A stretch of 64,000 bases of DNA from Oopsacas minuta (lineage: Eukaryota > Porifera > Hexactinellida > Lyssacinosida > Leucopsacidae). Made by a program: the position numbers and the translations under genes. The stretch covers positions 346,692 to 410,691 of the forward strand of contig JAKMXF010000155.1 in NCBI GenBank assembly GCA_024704765.1, in the 5' to 3' direction. The notes below the pieces were generated by a model. The model was not told where the DNA came from and ran no database searches. It saw only the letters and a list, made by a program, of their open reading frames with translations. Below, piece after piece: positions 48,800-59,949 of this stretch. Position 1 is the stretch's first letter. The number at the start of each line of letters is the position of its first letter.

Positions 48800-50948
48800 T
48801 GAATACTTTAAATATATACATTGTTACTTATCTTACACTATGTTTCACTGAGAAAATGGTGCAATCATGTTGACAATCTTTGGCAGGTAAACTTCATGCC
48901 AGTAGTGGAGCTGAAACATTCCTGAAATGGGTTATATCCCTTCTTTGCACAGATTAAAATCCATATATATATTAATATAACAATCTGTTTGGGTATGAAA
49001 TAATACTCAGTTGGGAATAATCTACTACACGAGTATGGCATTTTTGAAAATATAATTATGAATCATCGACTATTGCATTTTAATATAGCTAGTCAAGCTA
49101 GATTGGACTAATGCACCCCTCCCTCCCTAGGACGGATCATTGGGTGTGGAGGCCCGCTCCAAACGAGATATACCGTTGCTGTTGATATCTGCAGGATTCC
49201 AAAGGAGTATGAGATAGCAGTGACTACCTACGGAAACCTACCTCTCTCCATTTTTCGTTTTGGTTTTGTTTTTGCGCCACTCTACTGCAACCTCATTGAA
49301 GTTCACCCATTTTCTAATATATACACAAGAATAGCAAACTTTTGATTTTGTAAGTGAAATACTAGTCGAGGCTCAAAATTCTATGAATTCAATAAATAAT
49401 GCTATAACGCAATTGATCTAATATATATATGTGTGTGTATACCCTACGTGGACAAATGTGTTTATCGACTGCTAAAATTTCTACACAAATAGTACGAATC
49501 TCGCCTTTTCTGACTGGCAAATACATGAATACTGTAAGATTAATACTATATCCCATGTCTAATTTCCATTCTACGTATTTGAAACCTCAGTATACAGACT
49601 TCCTATATACATACTGTATGAAAATGTTGTTGAAGATTTCAATCCATGACACGTTGTGCCACTTTATTCCATTTCCAACTATTGTACATTTTGTGATACA
49701 TTTTACTAAGTAACATATGGTTGGAAATTTTGAAAACTTATTAGTAAGTGTTCATAGAATTCTTAGAGACTAATTTATCAGAATACCTAGATAGCTAATT
49801 TGATGCCCAATAGCCTTTGAATTGCATTAACAATAGGCCCACTATTGTGTTAAATGGATGAAATTTTGGATATCTATGAGTACCCCTTTTCTGGGTAGGG
49901 TATATATATTAATATGTTTAATGTAGAGAATTGATAAAAGAAACTGGCAGACCCCAAGGCTGATTTTTGGTATACAGATATATTTTGGGCCTGGCTCGAA
50001 CAGGTTTGAGTGTTGGACGAAATTCACACCTATGATGAAATTATGAAGCCATTGCCACTTCTTTGGATTTTCGAAAAAGCAATGTATAATAGTGATAACA
50101 CTATTATAGACTGCACAGCCAATATACATGATATAAGTTTGAAATTTGAATCACCTGTACCCCTCAATGTCAGAAATGTCCTGATATCACGATTCTGACC
50201 CAATGCTGACTCATCATGTGATTATTAAGTCATGTTTACAAATTCTAAATTATCCAAATTTCGAAATATTTCAGAATTTCTCAATTCCGAAGGCACGAAG
50301 TGCCGAGATTGCTACCAAAAAGCGACAAAACATCTCCAAGGTCACCACAGAATGTCATTGAATTAAATTTTGATGGAACATGGATAATACAATCTTAAAA
50401 TTTCTTTGATATTATTAATTCGAGGTCCTAAGTGCTTAGTTTATCCCCTTGTGGAGCCCCCCAAAGCACTAGGAATTTTTTCTGATTACTACTTAATATA
50501 ACCTGAAGTACTAAGCTGTCGCGCAATGACTTAGTAAGCTAAGTGCGCTAGTTCAAAATACTCACACACATGAATTATATTTCTATCAAAGTATGGGATA
50601 ACTACCCTCTGAACGCCAGTATTTTTCACAGGCTTTTAAAATTGAATCTAAGACTTATCCCACTTTCTGTAATAGGTATCAAAAATATAATTCTAACTCT
50701 ATTAAATAATATTTTGGCAAATTTCTTTGCATATTTAAGAAATAGTCTCAAATTATGGCAGAGGTATTTCATTGTAAATTTCTTAAAAATGCATGCCAAA
50801 GAGTTCGTCTCTGCATTTTCTACTTAATGCTCGTTTTTGGTATTACTGCAATTGGTGAAAACGAACTGGTAAAAATTGCAATTTTTGCCAGTAATCGGTT
50901 AACTTTTGTCAAGAACTTGTTATGACATGTTACGTCGATAGTAATATA
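48800..50948. other. 2.1-kb stretch without recognised genes
   Basis: AT-rich apart from a somewhat GC-richer patch at 49110-49260. It contains an ATATATATGTGTGTGT low-complexity run near 49422. No coding or inverted-repeat structure recognised. Confidence 0.45.
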
Positions 50949-52254
50949 CTGGGTGGCCATTAAGTTCTGTCCCATTCTTTGATACAGTATCACATAAATA
51001 CTAATTAGGCTTCCACAAGTTTAATATAATTAAATCACTCTCAGAAACATTATACTTTATATTTTATAGCTATATGCTGTTTATTCAATTTATCTTGTAC
51101 AATATTCTATGGATTGTGAATGGGCTGCCATTGTTGAATTATTTTCTAAAGGTAAATCACAAGGCGAAATTTTAAAATTGCTGAATTTTACATAATCAAG
51201 GAGCAAGTTCGTATATAGAACTATCTTACGTTATCAAAAGACGGGCATCATTCAGGATATACCCCGGAGTGGTCGTGCTAAGTCTATCACTACTCCCAGG
51301 ATGAAGAATTTAGTTAGGGACCGAATAAGGAGGAATCCTCTACGATCCATGAGGAAAATGGCAGCTGAGGTCCACATATCCAAAGGATCGATGCAAAATT
51401 TAGTCAAGAATGAATTGGATTTCAGGTCGTATAAAAGGGAGACTGTTCATTTCCTTTCGGAGACTATTAAGCTGAAAAGGCTCTCGAGAAGCAAGCGTCT
51501 CCTTACTCGGCTCGAAATTGAAAATCTTGACCGGTTTTTGTTCTCTGATGAAAATTGTTCAGTATAGAGCAGGCTACTAACAAACAGAATGACAGAATAT
51601 TAGCTCCAAACTCTTCAAGCATCCCTGAGGATGTTTTGTATGTAGCTAGGACCCAAAACCCCGATCCATTATGGTATGGGCCGGTATTTCGGCGAATGGA
51701 CGGACTCCGCTAATATTTGTACCTGAAGGGGTCAAGATAAATGCTGCAACCTATCGGCAGTTGATCCTTGAACCAGTAATTAAACACTCGAGCAGAAATA
51801 TATTTAGAAATCAACTATTTGTCTTCCAACAAGACGGTGCTCCGGCTCACACCGCCAATATCACTCAAAAATGGTTACATGAGAACATTTCAGGATTTCT
51901 TTCAAAGGAGGAATGGCCTCCCTCAAGTGCAGATTTGAACCCAATGGACTTCTCGATCTGGGCCATATTGGAAGCAAAGGCTTGTGCAAAGTCTCACAAC
52001 AATTTGGACTCCTGAAGAGATCATTGGTCAAAGAGTGGGAAAATATTCCTCAGGAGGTCCTGTGAGCCGCAGTGGAGTTCTTTCGGACGCGACTAAGAAG
52101 TGTAGTCAAGAACAAAGGTGGCTACATAGAGTAGGATTTGTTTATGTATTGCTAGACATATCTATTAGATATATGCCAAGTAATAATCTATAAGAATGGC
52201 TACATAAATAGTTACCACTATTCAGAGAGGGGACAGAACTTATTGGCCACCCTG
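50949..52254 (+). mobile_element. maT-like Tc1/mariner element with both ends
   Basis: TA (50947-50948), then CTGGGTGGCCATTAAGTTCT. The right end is an inverted copy ending GGCCACCCTG at 52254 before TA. Length 1,306 bp. Confidence 0.93.
51109..52134 (+). pseudogene. maT-like DD37D transposase, frameshifted
   Basis: ATG 51109 (MDCEWAAIVELF) starts the family N-terminus, but a TAA follows after LLNFT. Then RSGRAKSITTPRMKNLVRDR, SMRKMAAEVHISKGSM and FLFSDENCSV (first Asp) run to a frame change near 51560. MVWAGISANGRTPLIF opens the next block (51671-52015) with FQQDGAPAHTANI and SSADLNPMDFSIW, the second and third Asp 37 residues apart. Further frame changes precede the end (GGYIE, stop at 52132-52134). 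Confidence 0.9.
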
Positions 52255-52256
52255 TA

Positions 52257-53288
52257 TATGTCAAATTTGTGAGCATTTGTATGAAATTCCATTAAAGGGC
52301 CGCACAAGGACTTATTTCTCATATGCATCCCTAAAGCCGGCTAAGCTATGCATTTTCAACACACTCAGGCCTTTACTATTCATAATTTTGAAACTTTGTA
52401 AGTCAACATTTTCAAAAATATACTCGTCTCGGTCTATGCGAGCACAATTATTAGCCGAAAACATATTTTGTGGGACGATCAATCGCACTTCGAGATAATA
52501 AGTCGTCAGGGCTTTTTATTAAACTTAAGTCTGGACCTGTAGTTTCAATTTGAACGAGGTATGAGCGGTTGAAGTTTGTAATCAACAAATGTCTTCGGTT
52601 AATCAACTTCCTACTGTCATATCTTGGTCCAGCTGTTCCCAATTTGGGTCCATGAACCCCTCAGTGGTCCACGGGCGGTAGCATGGGGTTGACAGGATAT
52701 GTTAAGAAATGTTTGCAAAGTCGTGCCAAGGATATGTCTGAAATGTGTGAAAAATGCATAATTCAGCCGATTTAGTGATTCATGCCAGAATGTAGAGTAT
52801 GTGCTAGCGCCTTGAGCAATTTTCATGAATTGGATATTGTCCAGTTTAGATAGCCTGAAATACATGGTTTATTGATTCTTTATTCAAAATTGATGATTAT
52901 CGAATTTATGCCGATTATTCGTTAATACAAAGTGATTACAATTTTTATTGATTCAAAAAGTTCTGATTTCCTTGTTGAGCAATTAGCCTGTCTCAAATTT
53001 TACATTCCTCCAAATGTCTATAACCGTGATCCATACGAATCTAGTCCAAATTGGTCTGAAAACGTTTATTCAGCAACCGTTTGGATATGTAGGCCTGTAA
53101 TATATACACATTTCTATTTCATCGACTAATTGCAGAGTGTATATATATTGTGAAAATTTATTCTTGATATTTTCATACATTTTCAATTTCAGGATATTTT
53201 ACTTAATTATTGATGGATGAAAATCATTTTTACTCGATCCTGAGTGTAACACATACCTTCTGCGCTCTTAATGAATACAGGCATATCC
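52257..53288. other. non-coding stretch
   Basis: A hAT-end-like sequence, CAGCTGTTCCCAATTTGGGT, begins near 52631 and is followed by GGGCGG-containing sequence, but no partner end was found. An open frame on the minus strand at 52617-52865 resembles nothing known. Confidence 0.4.
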
Positions 53289-53290
53289 TA

Positions 53291-55048
53291 CACTGCCTGG
53301 CCAAAAGTATTTGAACATATTTCTACAAATCGAAGTGTTAATTCAACAATTCGAAAAATCATTAAGCATTCGAATATAAGTTTATATGTAGTATTAACGT
53401 TGACAAATACATGTAAATAGCTAAAAATAGAGAGTATATCATATAGTTTCACAAAAATTCTGGTGTTCTAACTATACTATTATGTAATAAGTGATCTAAC
53501 TTTATTCTAGTGATATACATCTTTAGTATTTTGTTTGTGTCCCGTTGGCCTTTTTCAATTCTGCCAACCTTTTTGGCATTGAGCTGATCAATTCTTCCAA
53601 TTCTTTCTGAGAGATTTGTTCCCACTCCTCTTTTAGCATGGATCTTAGTTGGGTTAGAGATGTTGGCAACGCATTTCGTGAATTTATTCTTCTTCCGATT
53701 AAGCCCTATAGGGACTCGATCAAATTCATATCTGGGCTCTGGGGGGGGCCATCTTAATAATGGGATCTTTTTCGCCGTGAACCAATTTCTTGTCCTTTTG
53801 GACATGTGGGCTGGAGCGTTGTCTTGTTGAAATGTCAATATCTTCCCATATTCTATAGAGGGTATATAAAAATTTTTATAAAATGGCCCAAGAATTCGAG
53901 TTATATAGACATGTGAAGTGACATTTTGTTCTACGAATATCAATGGACCCAATGTATTCCCATAATAACATCCCCATACTAACACAGAACCACCATTCCC
54001 TTGTAAAGTCCTTGTTACGTTGTTAGGGTTGAATCTTTGATTACTTTCCCTCCATACTCTAACTCTTCCATCTGAGTTGAAGAGTTTGAATCTTGATTCG
54101 TCAGACCATATAATGTCTGCCCAATCTCTCGGGGAAAAACTCTTACAATTTAGGTAAAAACTCAACCTTTGTTTGCGATTTTTCTCCGAAATATGGAGTT
54201 TCTTTGCTCTCATACAAGATTTAAATCCAATTTCCTTCAGAGTTCTCCCCAAAGTTCTCTTAGAAATATTGATACTAGATTCGTTCACTTGATTCGAAAG
54301 TAACTTCAGTGTTTTAAATCTGTTTTTCCTTACAATCCTTTTGACCACACGTATGTCCCTTTGGAGAAGTTTACGCGGTCTTCCAGATCTTGGAAGATTT
54401 TCTGGATTGCCAAACTTCTTCCACCGAGACACAATAGAATGTATCGAAGAGAGGGAAACGTTTAATAATGAAGAAATCTGTCTGTAAGTATGATTTCCTC
54501 CTCTGAATAGCCCGACTGCTTGGTTACGCAGACTTTTACTAATTTCTTTAATTTTCATCATAAGTTGCTAGTTGTAAATATATCTCAGAAATTAAATAAT
54601 TGTATGAAATCGTATCTGAAGCAAAACAAAGAAAATACTGATAACGCTATACTTCTGTTCAGCCATGGTTCACGAATCACGATAACAATAGACTATATCA
54701 CTGGAATTTACAAGTATATATCTTGCCAATTTTGATTAATGACTTGAGTATACTTTAACTTGTGGTTCATTAATTATAACATTGCATTTTCGACAATATA
54801 TTAATGATAAATATAATGGTATGTGAACGTATTAAATCTGAGTATTTTGCAAGTTACAAAAGATATTTGATAAATTTCTAGATATTAAACACGAGCATAG
54901 ACACCGACTCCAAAGTTAAAGATTATTCAATCAGTAATTTTTAGATAAGTATGCAATAGTCTAAATGCATACCTAAGGTATATAATAATCGAAGTGCTGG
55001 ATTTGTACAGTTAGAATGATTTGTTCAAATACTTTTGGCCAGGCAGTG
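53291..55048 (-). mobile_element. Tc1 (DD34E) element with perfect ends
   Basis: TA (53289-53290), then CACTGCCTGGCCAAAAGTAT. The right end is the exact inverted copy over 27 bp, ending at 55048 before TA. At 1,758 bp it is longer than the maT copies, because it has extended non-coding subterminal regions on both sides of the gene. Confidence 0.95.
53523..54561 (-). pseudogene. Tc1 DD34E transposase with a single homopolymer frameshift
   Basis: ATG 54561 (MMKIKEISKSLRNQ), or the Met next to it, starts a complete Tc1 transposase: paired helix-turn-helix (ISSLLNVSLSSIHSIVSRWK; KRTLGRTLKEIGFKS) around a RSGRPRK AT-hook-like linker, IIWSDESRFKLF (first Asp), LVWGCYYG, and LTFQQDNAPAHMS (second Asp). 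The frame shifts at a run of eight C on the coding strand (53741-53748). One base fewer would give the SPDMNLIE motif, with Glu 34 residues after the second Asp, and an open frame to TAA at 53523. As written, the open frame runs on to 53449 with unrelated residues. There is no other lesion. Confidence 0.92.
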
Positions 55049-55234
55049 TAGTTTGAATAAGACTGACTTAAATTCCTCCTACGTCACGGGATCAGCTCAT
55101 CTAAATACCCCAAAATACTTGTCCGATTACAATCTTTGCCCGAGGAGGGCTGAGTCCTGGCTACGGCTATGCCAATATTGTCCTCAATGCATTAGTTATA
55201 TTCTGGCTATGAAATCTTCTAATGTTTATTTTAG

Positions 55235-55566
55235 GGCATATACAACAAGGAGGCGCTCCATCACCTCTGGATCGGCTATATTCATGTGAAATGGCTACTA
55301 AGTGCATGGATTGTGTATATGAAATGGTTTCCAATTGTATTCAGAATTCAGGTGAGGTAACTGCTATGGATCACGATAGTGTTTTTGTTCTTGGACTGAT
55401 TCAACAATCATTTATCCCTACACCTGTGACAGAGTTGAAATTACTCACGAATTTCGATAAACGCACTCATTCAAAGGTATGGTGGAAGCAAATTCATATT
55501 TTAATGCGTATCCTTACGGACCACTTTGAAACAGAGTATGTGGGAGAGGCTAATGTACTTGTATAA
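55235..55566 (+). CDS. 6-phosphofructokinase, terminal exon
   Basis: Begins after TTTATTTTAG with the last two bases of a Gly codon begun at 23869. It encodes HIQQGGAPSPLDR, the C-half counterpart of the family signature, then MATKCMDCVYEM, SVFVLGLIQQSFIPTPVTEL and DKRTHSKVWWKQIHILMRIL, ending in EANVLV and TAA (55564-55566). The TPVTELK...D...R....WW...LR.LM order is that of the C-terminus of animal phosphofructokinases, which helps shape the allosteric sites. No lesions are visible, so the gene looks functional. The polyadenylation signal is about 215 bp downstream. Confidence 0.94.
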
Positions 55567-55780
55567 ACTTGAAGTACAATGAAAGAACTGAAGTGCCATT
55601 TACATGTTCCATCTTGCACAGATGTTTTCAATTGAATTTATTGTCTATTGGGGTTTCCTTTTTCCTAAAGATATATATATGTATAAGTATAACCTCTTTC
55701 AAAATACATACAATATACATTTAATAATATATAAACTGGAATTTGGAAAACATTCTATTATATTTACCCATGAAATTTCG

Positions 55781-55786
55781 AATAAA
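55781..55786 (+). promoter_or_regulatory. candidate polyadenylation signal of phosphofructokinase
   Basis: AATAAA, the first canonical signal on the + strand after the terminal exon. Confidence 0.6.
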
Positions 55787-56617
55787 CACTAGAAATTCGA
55801 CTGTTGTATTGTGATTAGCAAATTTATATGTTTAACCTCCAAGGGCTGCGCAAGTTGAGTACGGTGGGTCCTGTTGCAGTTTCATGTACCTCCTATTTCG
55901 CCCCTTAAGTGAACGTTAACCGGTATATAGGTCTGATTGTACCGATGTCGAATATTTGCCACACTCTTTCAAATGGTATTGTTGTTTTTCGAATATGCTC
56001 GTATCTCAGATATGATGCTAAATTATAGTAGTATTATTGAATATAGGACTATACGAATATGCCAAGTATTCGTTCGAAATATTTGAACGAATATTCATTC
56101 GATTGAGTAGTATTCATTTAGTACTTTCTTAACAATATCCATTTTTTCCTAAATAATTTCATTAATTCAATTGCTTTAGTTGGTCATAATTCATGATGAT
56201 TGAAAATATAATCAATTCCATATAATTGTATGAAACTTTCATTCTCAAATTCTCTAGATATTTATCGAATATTACTTCGAAGGTGTGAAATGCTTACTCA
56301 TCAAAGCGACATAATATTTTGATATTATTCTTTACTATTTCGAATACTCGTTTGCCCTAATTTTATTTATAGTCAAGGATCAAGGTATCGTATTGATTTT
56401 GATTTGTGAATCGAGATTTAAACCATTAGCGTATTCGAAAATTCAACTAAAATATTCAAGTACAGTTGAACCTCTATAGTGGGCCATGATGGTACAATTC
56501 TCTATTCTATATATATATACAAATACAAATACATATTAGAGAACCTCTACCCATCAATTCTATTTAATCTAAATTCACCTCTCACGTCATCAATAACTCG
56601 AATAAATTTATCATTTG
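55787..56617. other. non-coding stretch
   Basis: AT-rich. A palindrome TATTCGTTCGAAATATTTGA with its mirrored half lies at about 56066-56095; nothing else recognised. Confidence 0.45.
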
Positions 56618-57892
56618 TTAAGAAAGATTTACATATTTGAGAGCAATTTGACTTCTTGAGATATGAAAATACGGCTTAACCGGCGACAAATACAAGGACC
56701 TCAATTTGCAGGTGATATACCATGTATTTTTAATGACAACCCTTGAGGTTAATATACTATAACGGCGTCCGTGCTTATGGATAATAAAATATCTCAATTG
56801 ATCGAGTAAAGAGCGAACACTTGTTGGTTGTAAAGTACAAATGGGGTCAACTTCAGGACGATCTATGGCTATATCTGAATCATTATTCCCAATAACACAT
56901 TCCAATTCATTAATCGCATTCTGAATAAATTTTCGAATCGACGGTAGTGTTGGTGGAGGTAAAATCGAGTCACTTTTTGAAGATAATTCAATCTCATCTA
57001 TTATGATAGCCTCAATTTGACGAATATCATTGATTTTGTCTTTGGATAAATGAAATAGACACTCCTCCTTAAAAAACCCTTCAACAACAAATGGGCATCA
57101 ATTACAAGTGGTCTCTCACTATAAAGTTTGCCTTTTAACAAAACAATTTTGGTAAATACAAATTATCATCAATTCTATGGGTACTCCAGCTCTTAGTCAT
57201 TTCGATCAAAGACAATTTATCAACAATATCTATGAGATAAGTAATTAGAACTTAGTTGTCCTTGTTTCATTATCCAATCGGATTTGGTTCAGTGCAGCTT
57301 GAAAGAATGCCAGCTCTTTAGAACCTATTGAAAACCTCTTTGGTTTTTCAGTTGTATTGGTCATATGCTTGGGACAATTCGGAAAAGACAAGGTACAGCA
57401 GACTTCGTTAGGATGAAACGATCCCGTTGGCGTATCACCACTTGTACACCATCAGAAACCTGAAAGGACTTTTTGAATATCCTCTTCTTGGAAGTGACGG
57501 ATACATACCTATATGACGGGGTAGAATATAGTTATTGGCAAAGTATAGTATTAACTTAACCAAGTCAAAGAAAGCACAGACAATATACCAAATATACAAT
57601 CAAGCTATTGTTTTTACTTGAATATAAATATCCTCCTAGCCTGAAGTCGTAAATTCTAATCTTAGGTTTTTACTAATATCAGTCTTATCAAATTGATTAT
57701 AAATCGAATTGTAAGTGTAGTTGAAACCAAACAAAATTACTTACTTTCAACTCCTTATTGTTTTCATAATCTTCCTTTGGTCTAGGAATACTTCTAAACC
57801 ATTTGTTTCGCAATTCCTCGTGTTTAGGAAAGTTGAAAACTTGAGTATAATCTGTATCTCTGTAGTTAGAATTACACCCAGGAACAAGACAA
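56618..57892 (-). pseudogene. THAP-domain / P-like transposase remnant 2
   Basis: Exon 1 (57745-57892) gives SCLVPGCNSNYRDTDYTQVF, then NFPKHEELRNKWFRSIPRPK, the first half of a C2CH THAP finger, with an acceptor-like AG before it and a GTAAGT donor at 57744. Exon 2 (from 57508) continues VCIRHFQEEDIQKV, the C-x2-H half, then a shifted frame with ILTKSAVPCLF and FPNCPKHMTN. Further on, RPLVIDAHLLLKG and a 150-codon open frame (57067-56618) with KDKINDIRQIEA, LPPPTLPSIRKF and YFIIHKHGRRYS are followed by shifted IHGISPAN. HGRRY...GISP resembles THAP/P-element-like transposases. A break at six A (57071-57076) is homopolymeric. Missing the catalytic C-terminus here. Confidence 0.65.
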
Positions 57893-58052
57893 CTTATAGG
57901 GGGTTAGAAAAATGACATAACATTAGCTATGTTCGAGATACACGTAAAGGTAATAAAAATACAATACAATTAGTATAGAAAGACTAAACGTATTTAACCA
58001 AGTGCTAGTATTGTAAAAATTCACTTTTTGTTAATTTATGTTTAGTAATGTA

Positions 58053-58395
58053 TTTAAAGATTATGGTTTAATTATGTATCCGTCTGCTCAAGTAATTGAA
58101 ATTATGAAGATTATAACAGAGATTTTTTGGAAAATTGATAATAATATGGAATTATTTCAAGATTTTTATAATTGTTCATCCTGAACCAGGCTTATAAAAT
58201 TATCTTGCGCTGTTATAGAGAATCAGCATGGTGAACTTTTGAGGAGTTGGTGTAATTGTAGTGTGTCTCATTGGGAAATATTAAAGCAACTATTACGAAA
58301 TATTTCTAATTACATTCTTTCTATCAAGGTTAAAACATTAAATGTGTTAGTATCAAGTCACAAAGTCACTAAGCTTAAGAAATATGAGGACTAAT
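58053..58395 (+). pseudogene. coding-like fragment, possibly P-element-like C-terminus
   Basis: One + strand frame with a single internal TGA reads DYGLIMYPSAQVIEIMKIIT and NQHGELLRSWCNCSVSHWEI, ending in TAA near 58394. GLIMYPS..V resembles a motif I associate with the C-terminal part of P-element/THAP transposases, but the resemblance is weak and the strand is opposite to the THAP remnant next door. Family uncertain. Confidence 0.3.
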
Positions 58396-58466
58396 GTATT
58401 TGTGACTTCTAGCTTTATCACAGACTTTCAAATCTACAATCTAGACTATGTGAAGAGCGTAATGCT

Positions 58467-58487
58467 CTATCTATCTATCTATCTATC
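58467..58487. repeat. (CTAT)n microsatellite
   Basis: Five tandem CTAT units. Confidence 0.9.
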
Positions 58488-58633
58488 AGAAGTAGTATTT
58501 AAGATATTAGCTTATTGTGTTAGAATCAGTTAGATACTTTATGATTTGTTTGTATTTCTATAATATTACATTTTGGAATTATACTGTCTCTCACTACCTA
58601 GTGTTAACTAGCATTTTTGTAGTAGTAGTAATA

Positions 58634-59947
58634 CAGGGTGCGTTTTAAGTTCTGTCCCATAGTCAAATCCTCATAACTTTACTACAATAGATCTTTTACT
58701 ATTTAAACTTTTATACCAGTTTACTATGATCAATACAATTACATAATCGCACTGATTACTCAATATAACCTCCCTTGTCATGAATGACACTTGATATCCT
58801 GCCAGGTAGGGCCTCAACTGCAGCACGGAGTACATCTTGGGGTATTTTCTCCCACTCTTCTCGCAATTTTCGCTTCAAAGAGTCTATACTCTTGTGAGAT
58901 TTAGCACAGACTCTGCTTTCGAGAATGGACCATACCGAATAGTCCATTGGGTTCAGGTCTGGGCTATATGGAGGCCATTGCTCTTTCTCAATAAAACATG
59001 GAATATTGCTCTGAAGCCAGGTTTGGGTAACATTTGATGTGTGAGCTGGTGCTCCGTCTTGTTGAAATACAAATGACCCACCATTAAACATGGTTTGGCT
59101 AAGGTTCTTCACTATGGGCTCTAAAATTAAGTCACGATAAGTTGTCGAGTTTATTTTTACGCCTGCTGGCCCAAAAATTAGTGGCGTCCGACCAACAGCC
59201 GATATTCCAGCCCAAACCATTACTGAAAGTGGTTTTTGGACTCGAGGAACGTACTTCAGATCTGGATCAATAGTAGATGACTTGTGTGATATAATCCTGT
59301 CGTTTTGAGGGTTCAAAGCTTCCTCAATGGTGAAAATCTTTTCGTCGGAGAATGCAATTTTTTTAATATCATGATTTACGTGCCTACGTAATTGTCCCTT
59401 ACATCTTTGAAGCCTCTTGACCTTTACTTGCTCACTTAGGAAGTGAACTTTCTTTCTTCTGAATGAACGCATGCCTAAGTTCACTTTCACAATTTTCCGT
59501 ACTGAAGACTCTGATACTTTGAGTTCCTGAGCCATTTTCCTCATTGAACGCCGTGGGTTCCTACGGATACGTTCCCGCACCAACTTTTGGAGTGCTGGAG
59601 TCGTTACTGAAGGGGGACGACCACTTCTTGCTTTGTCACAAACTTCCCCAGTCTCGTTGTACCTCCGAATCGTACGATAGACAAACTTACGTCTATTAGC
59701 GGGAATATTGAGCAACTTCAAAATTTCTTTCTGAGTCTTGCCATTTTTAGCTAACTCAATAATAGCTGACCTTTCGTGTTCCATCAAATGAAAATACTAA
59801 TACGTGAGAATGGTGTATTGTATAATAGCTATAGGTGCTAGCTAAACAATATAGTAAAATAATCAACATAGTAGTATTAAGGATATGCTTAGAATATAGA
59901 TAATACAATAAAACATAAAGATGGGACAGAACTTAAAACGCACCCTG
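58634..59947 (-). mobile_element. maT-like Tc1/mariner element, apparently intact
   Basis: TA (58632-58633), then CAGGGTGCGTTTTAAGTTCT. The right end is the exact inverted copy over 27 bp, ending at 59947 before TA (59948-59949). Length 1,314 bp with an uninterrupted transposase. It is the youngest-looking maT copy in the window. Confidence 0.96.
58756..59787 (-). CDS. maT-like Tc1/mariner transposase (DD37D), intact
   Basis: A 343-aa transposase that would excise and insert its own element at TA dinucleotides. Helix-turn-helix 1 is at about residues 6-42 (IIELAKNGKTQKEILKLL), the SGRPPS linker at 55-60, helix-turn-helix 2 at about 62-115 (SMRKMAQELKVSESSVRKIV), and an RNase H-like core follows with FSDEKIF (Asp148), VWAGISAVGRTPLIF, FQQDGAPAHTS (Asp244) and YSPDLNPMDYSVW (Asp282). 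Asp244 and Asp282 have 37 residues between them, the DD37D spacing of the maT clade. It ends KGGYIE at the stop 58756. The length is normal for the family. Either of the two Met at the start would serve. Four other copies in the window are broken. Confidence 0.96.
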   Translation of the reverse strand: MMEHERSAIIELAKNGKTQKEILKLLNIPANRRKFVYRTIRRYNETGEVCDKARSGRPPSVTTPALQKLVRERIRRNPRRSMRKMAQELKVSESSVRKIVKVNLGMRSFRRKKVHFLSEQVKVKRLQRCKGQLRRHVNHDIKKIAFSDEKIFTIEEALNPQNDRIISHKSSTIDPDLKYVPRVQKPLSVMVWAGISAVGRTPLIFGPAGVKINSTTYRDLILEPIVKNLSQTMFNGGSFVFQQDGAPAHTSNVTQTWLQSNIPCFIEKEQWPPYSPDLNPMDYSVWSILESRVCAKSHKSIDSLKRKLREEWEKIPQDVLRAAVEALPGRISSVIHDKGGYIE

Positions 59948-59949
59948 TA

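Larger units (their letters stand above)
23870..55234 (+). other. 31,365-bp phosphofructokinase intron
   Basis: GT at 23870-23871 and TTTATTTTAG ending at 55234. The flanking exons join in phase at a conserved glycine. The intron contains at least a dozen transposon copies or remnants on both strands, including the Transib/RAG1-like element, two hAT sequences, and maT, DD37E and DD34E elements. Confidence 0.9.

Noticed and set aside
52631-52700. hAT terminal repeat CAGCTGTTCCCAATTTGGGT
   Set aside because: No inverted partner, target duplication or coding sequence found nearby; could be a truncated end.
56066-56095. AT-rich palindrome around TTCGAAATATTTGAA
   Set aside because: Palindromes of this size are expected by chance in such AT-rich sequence.
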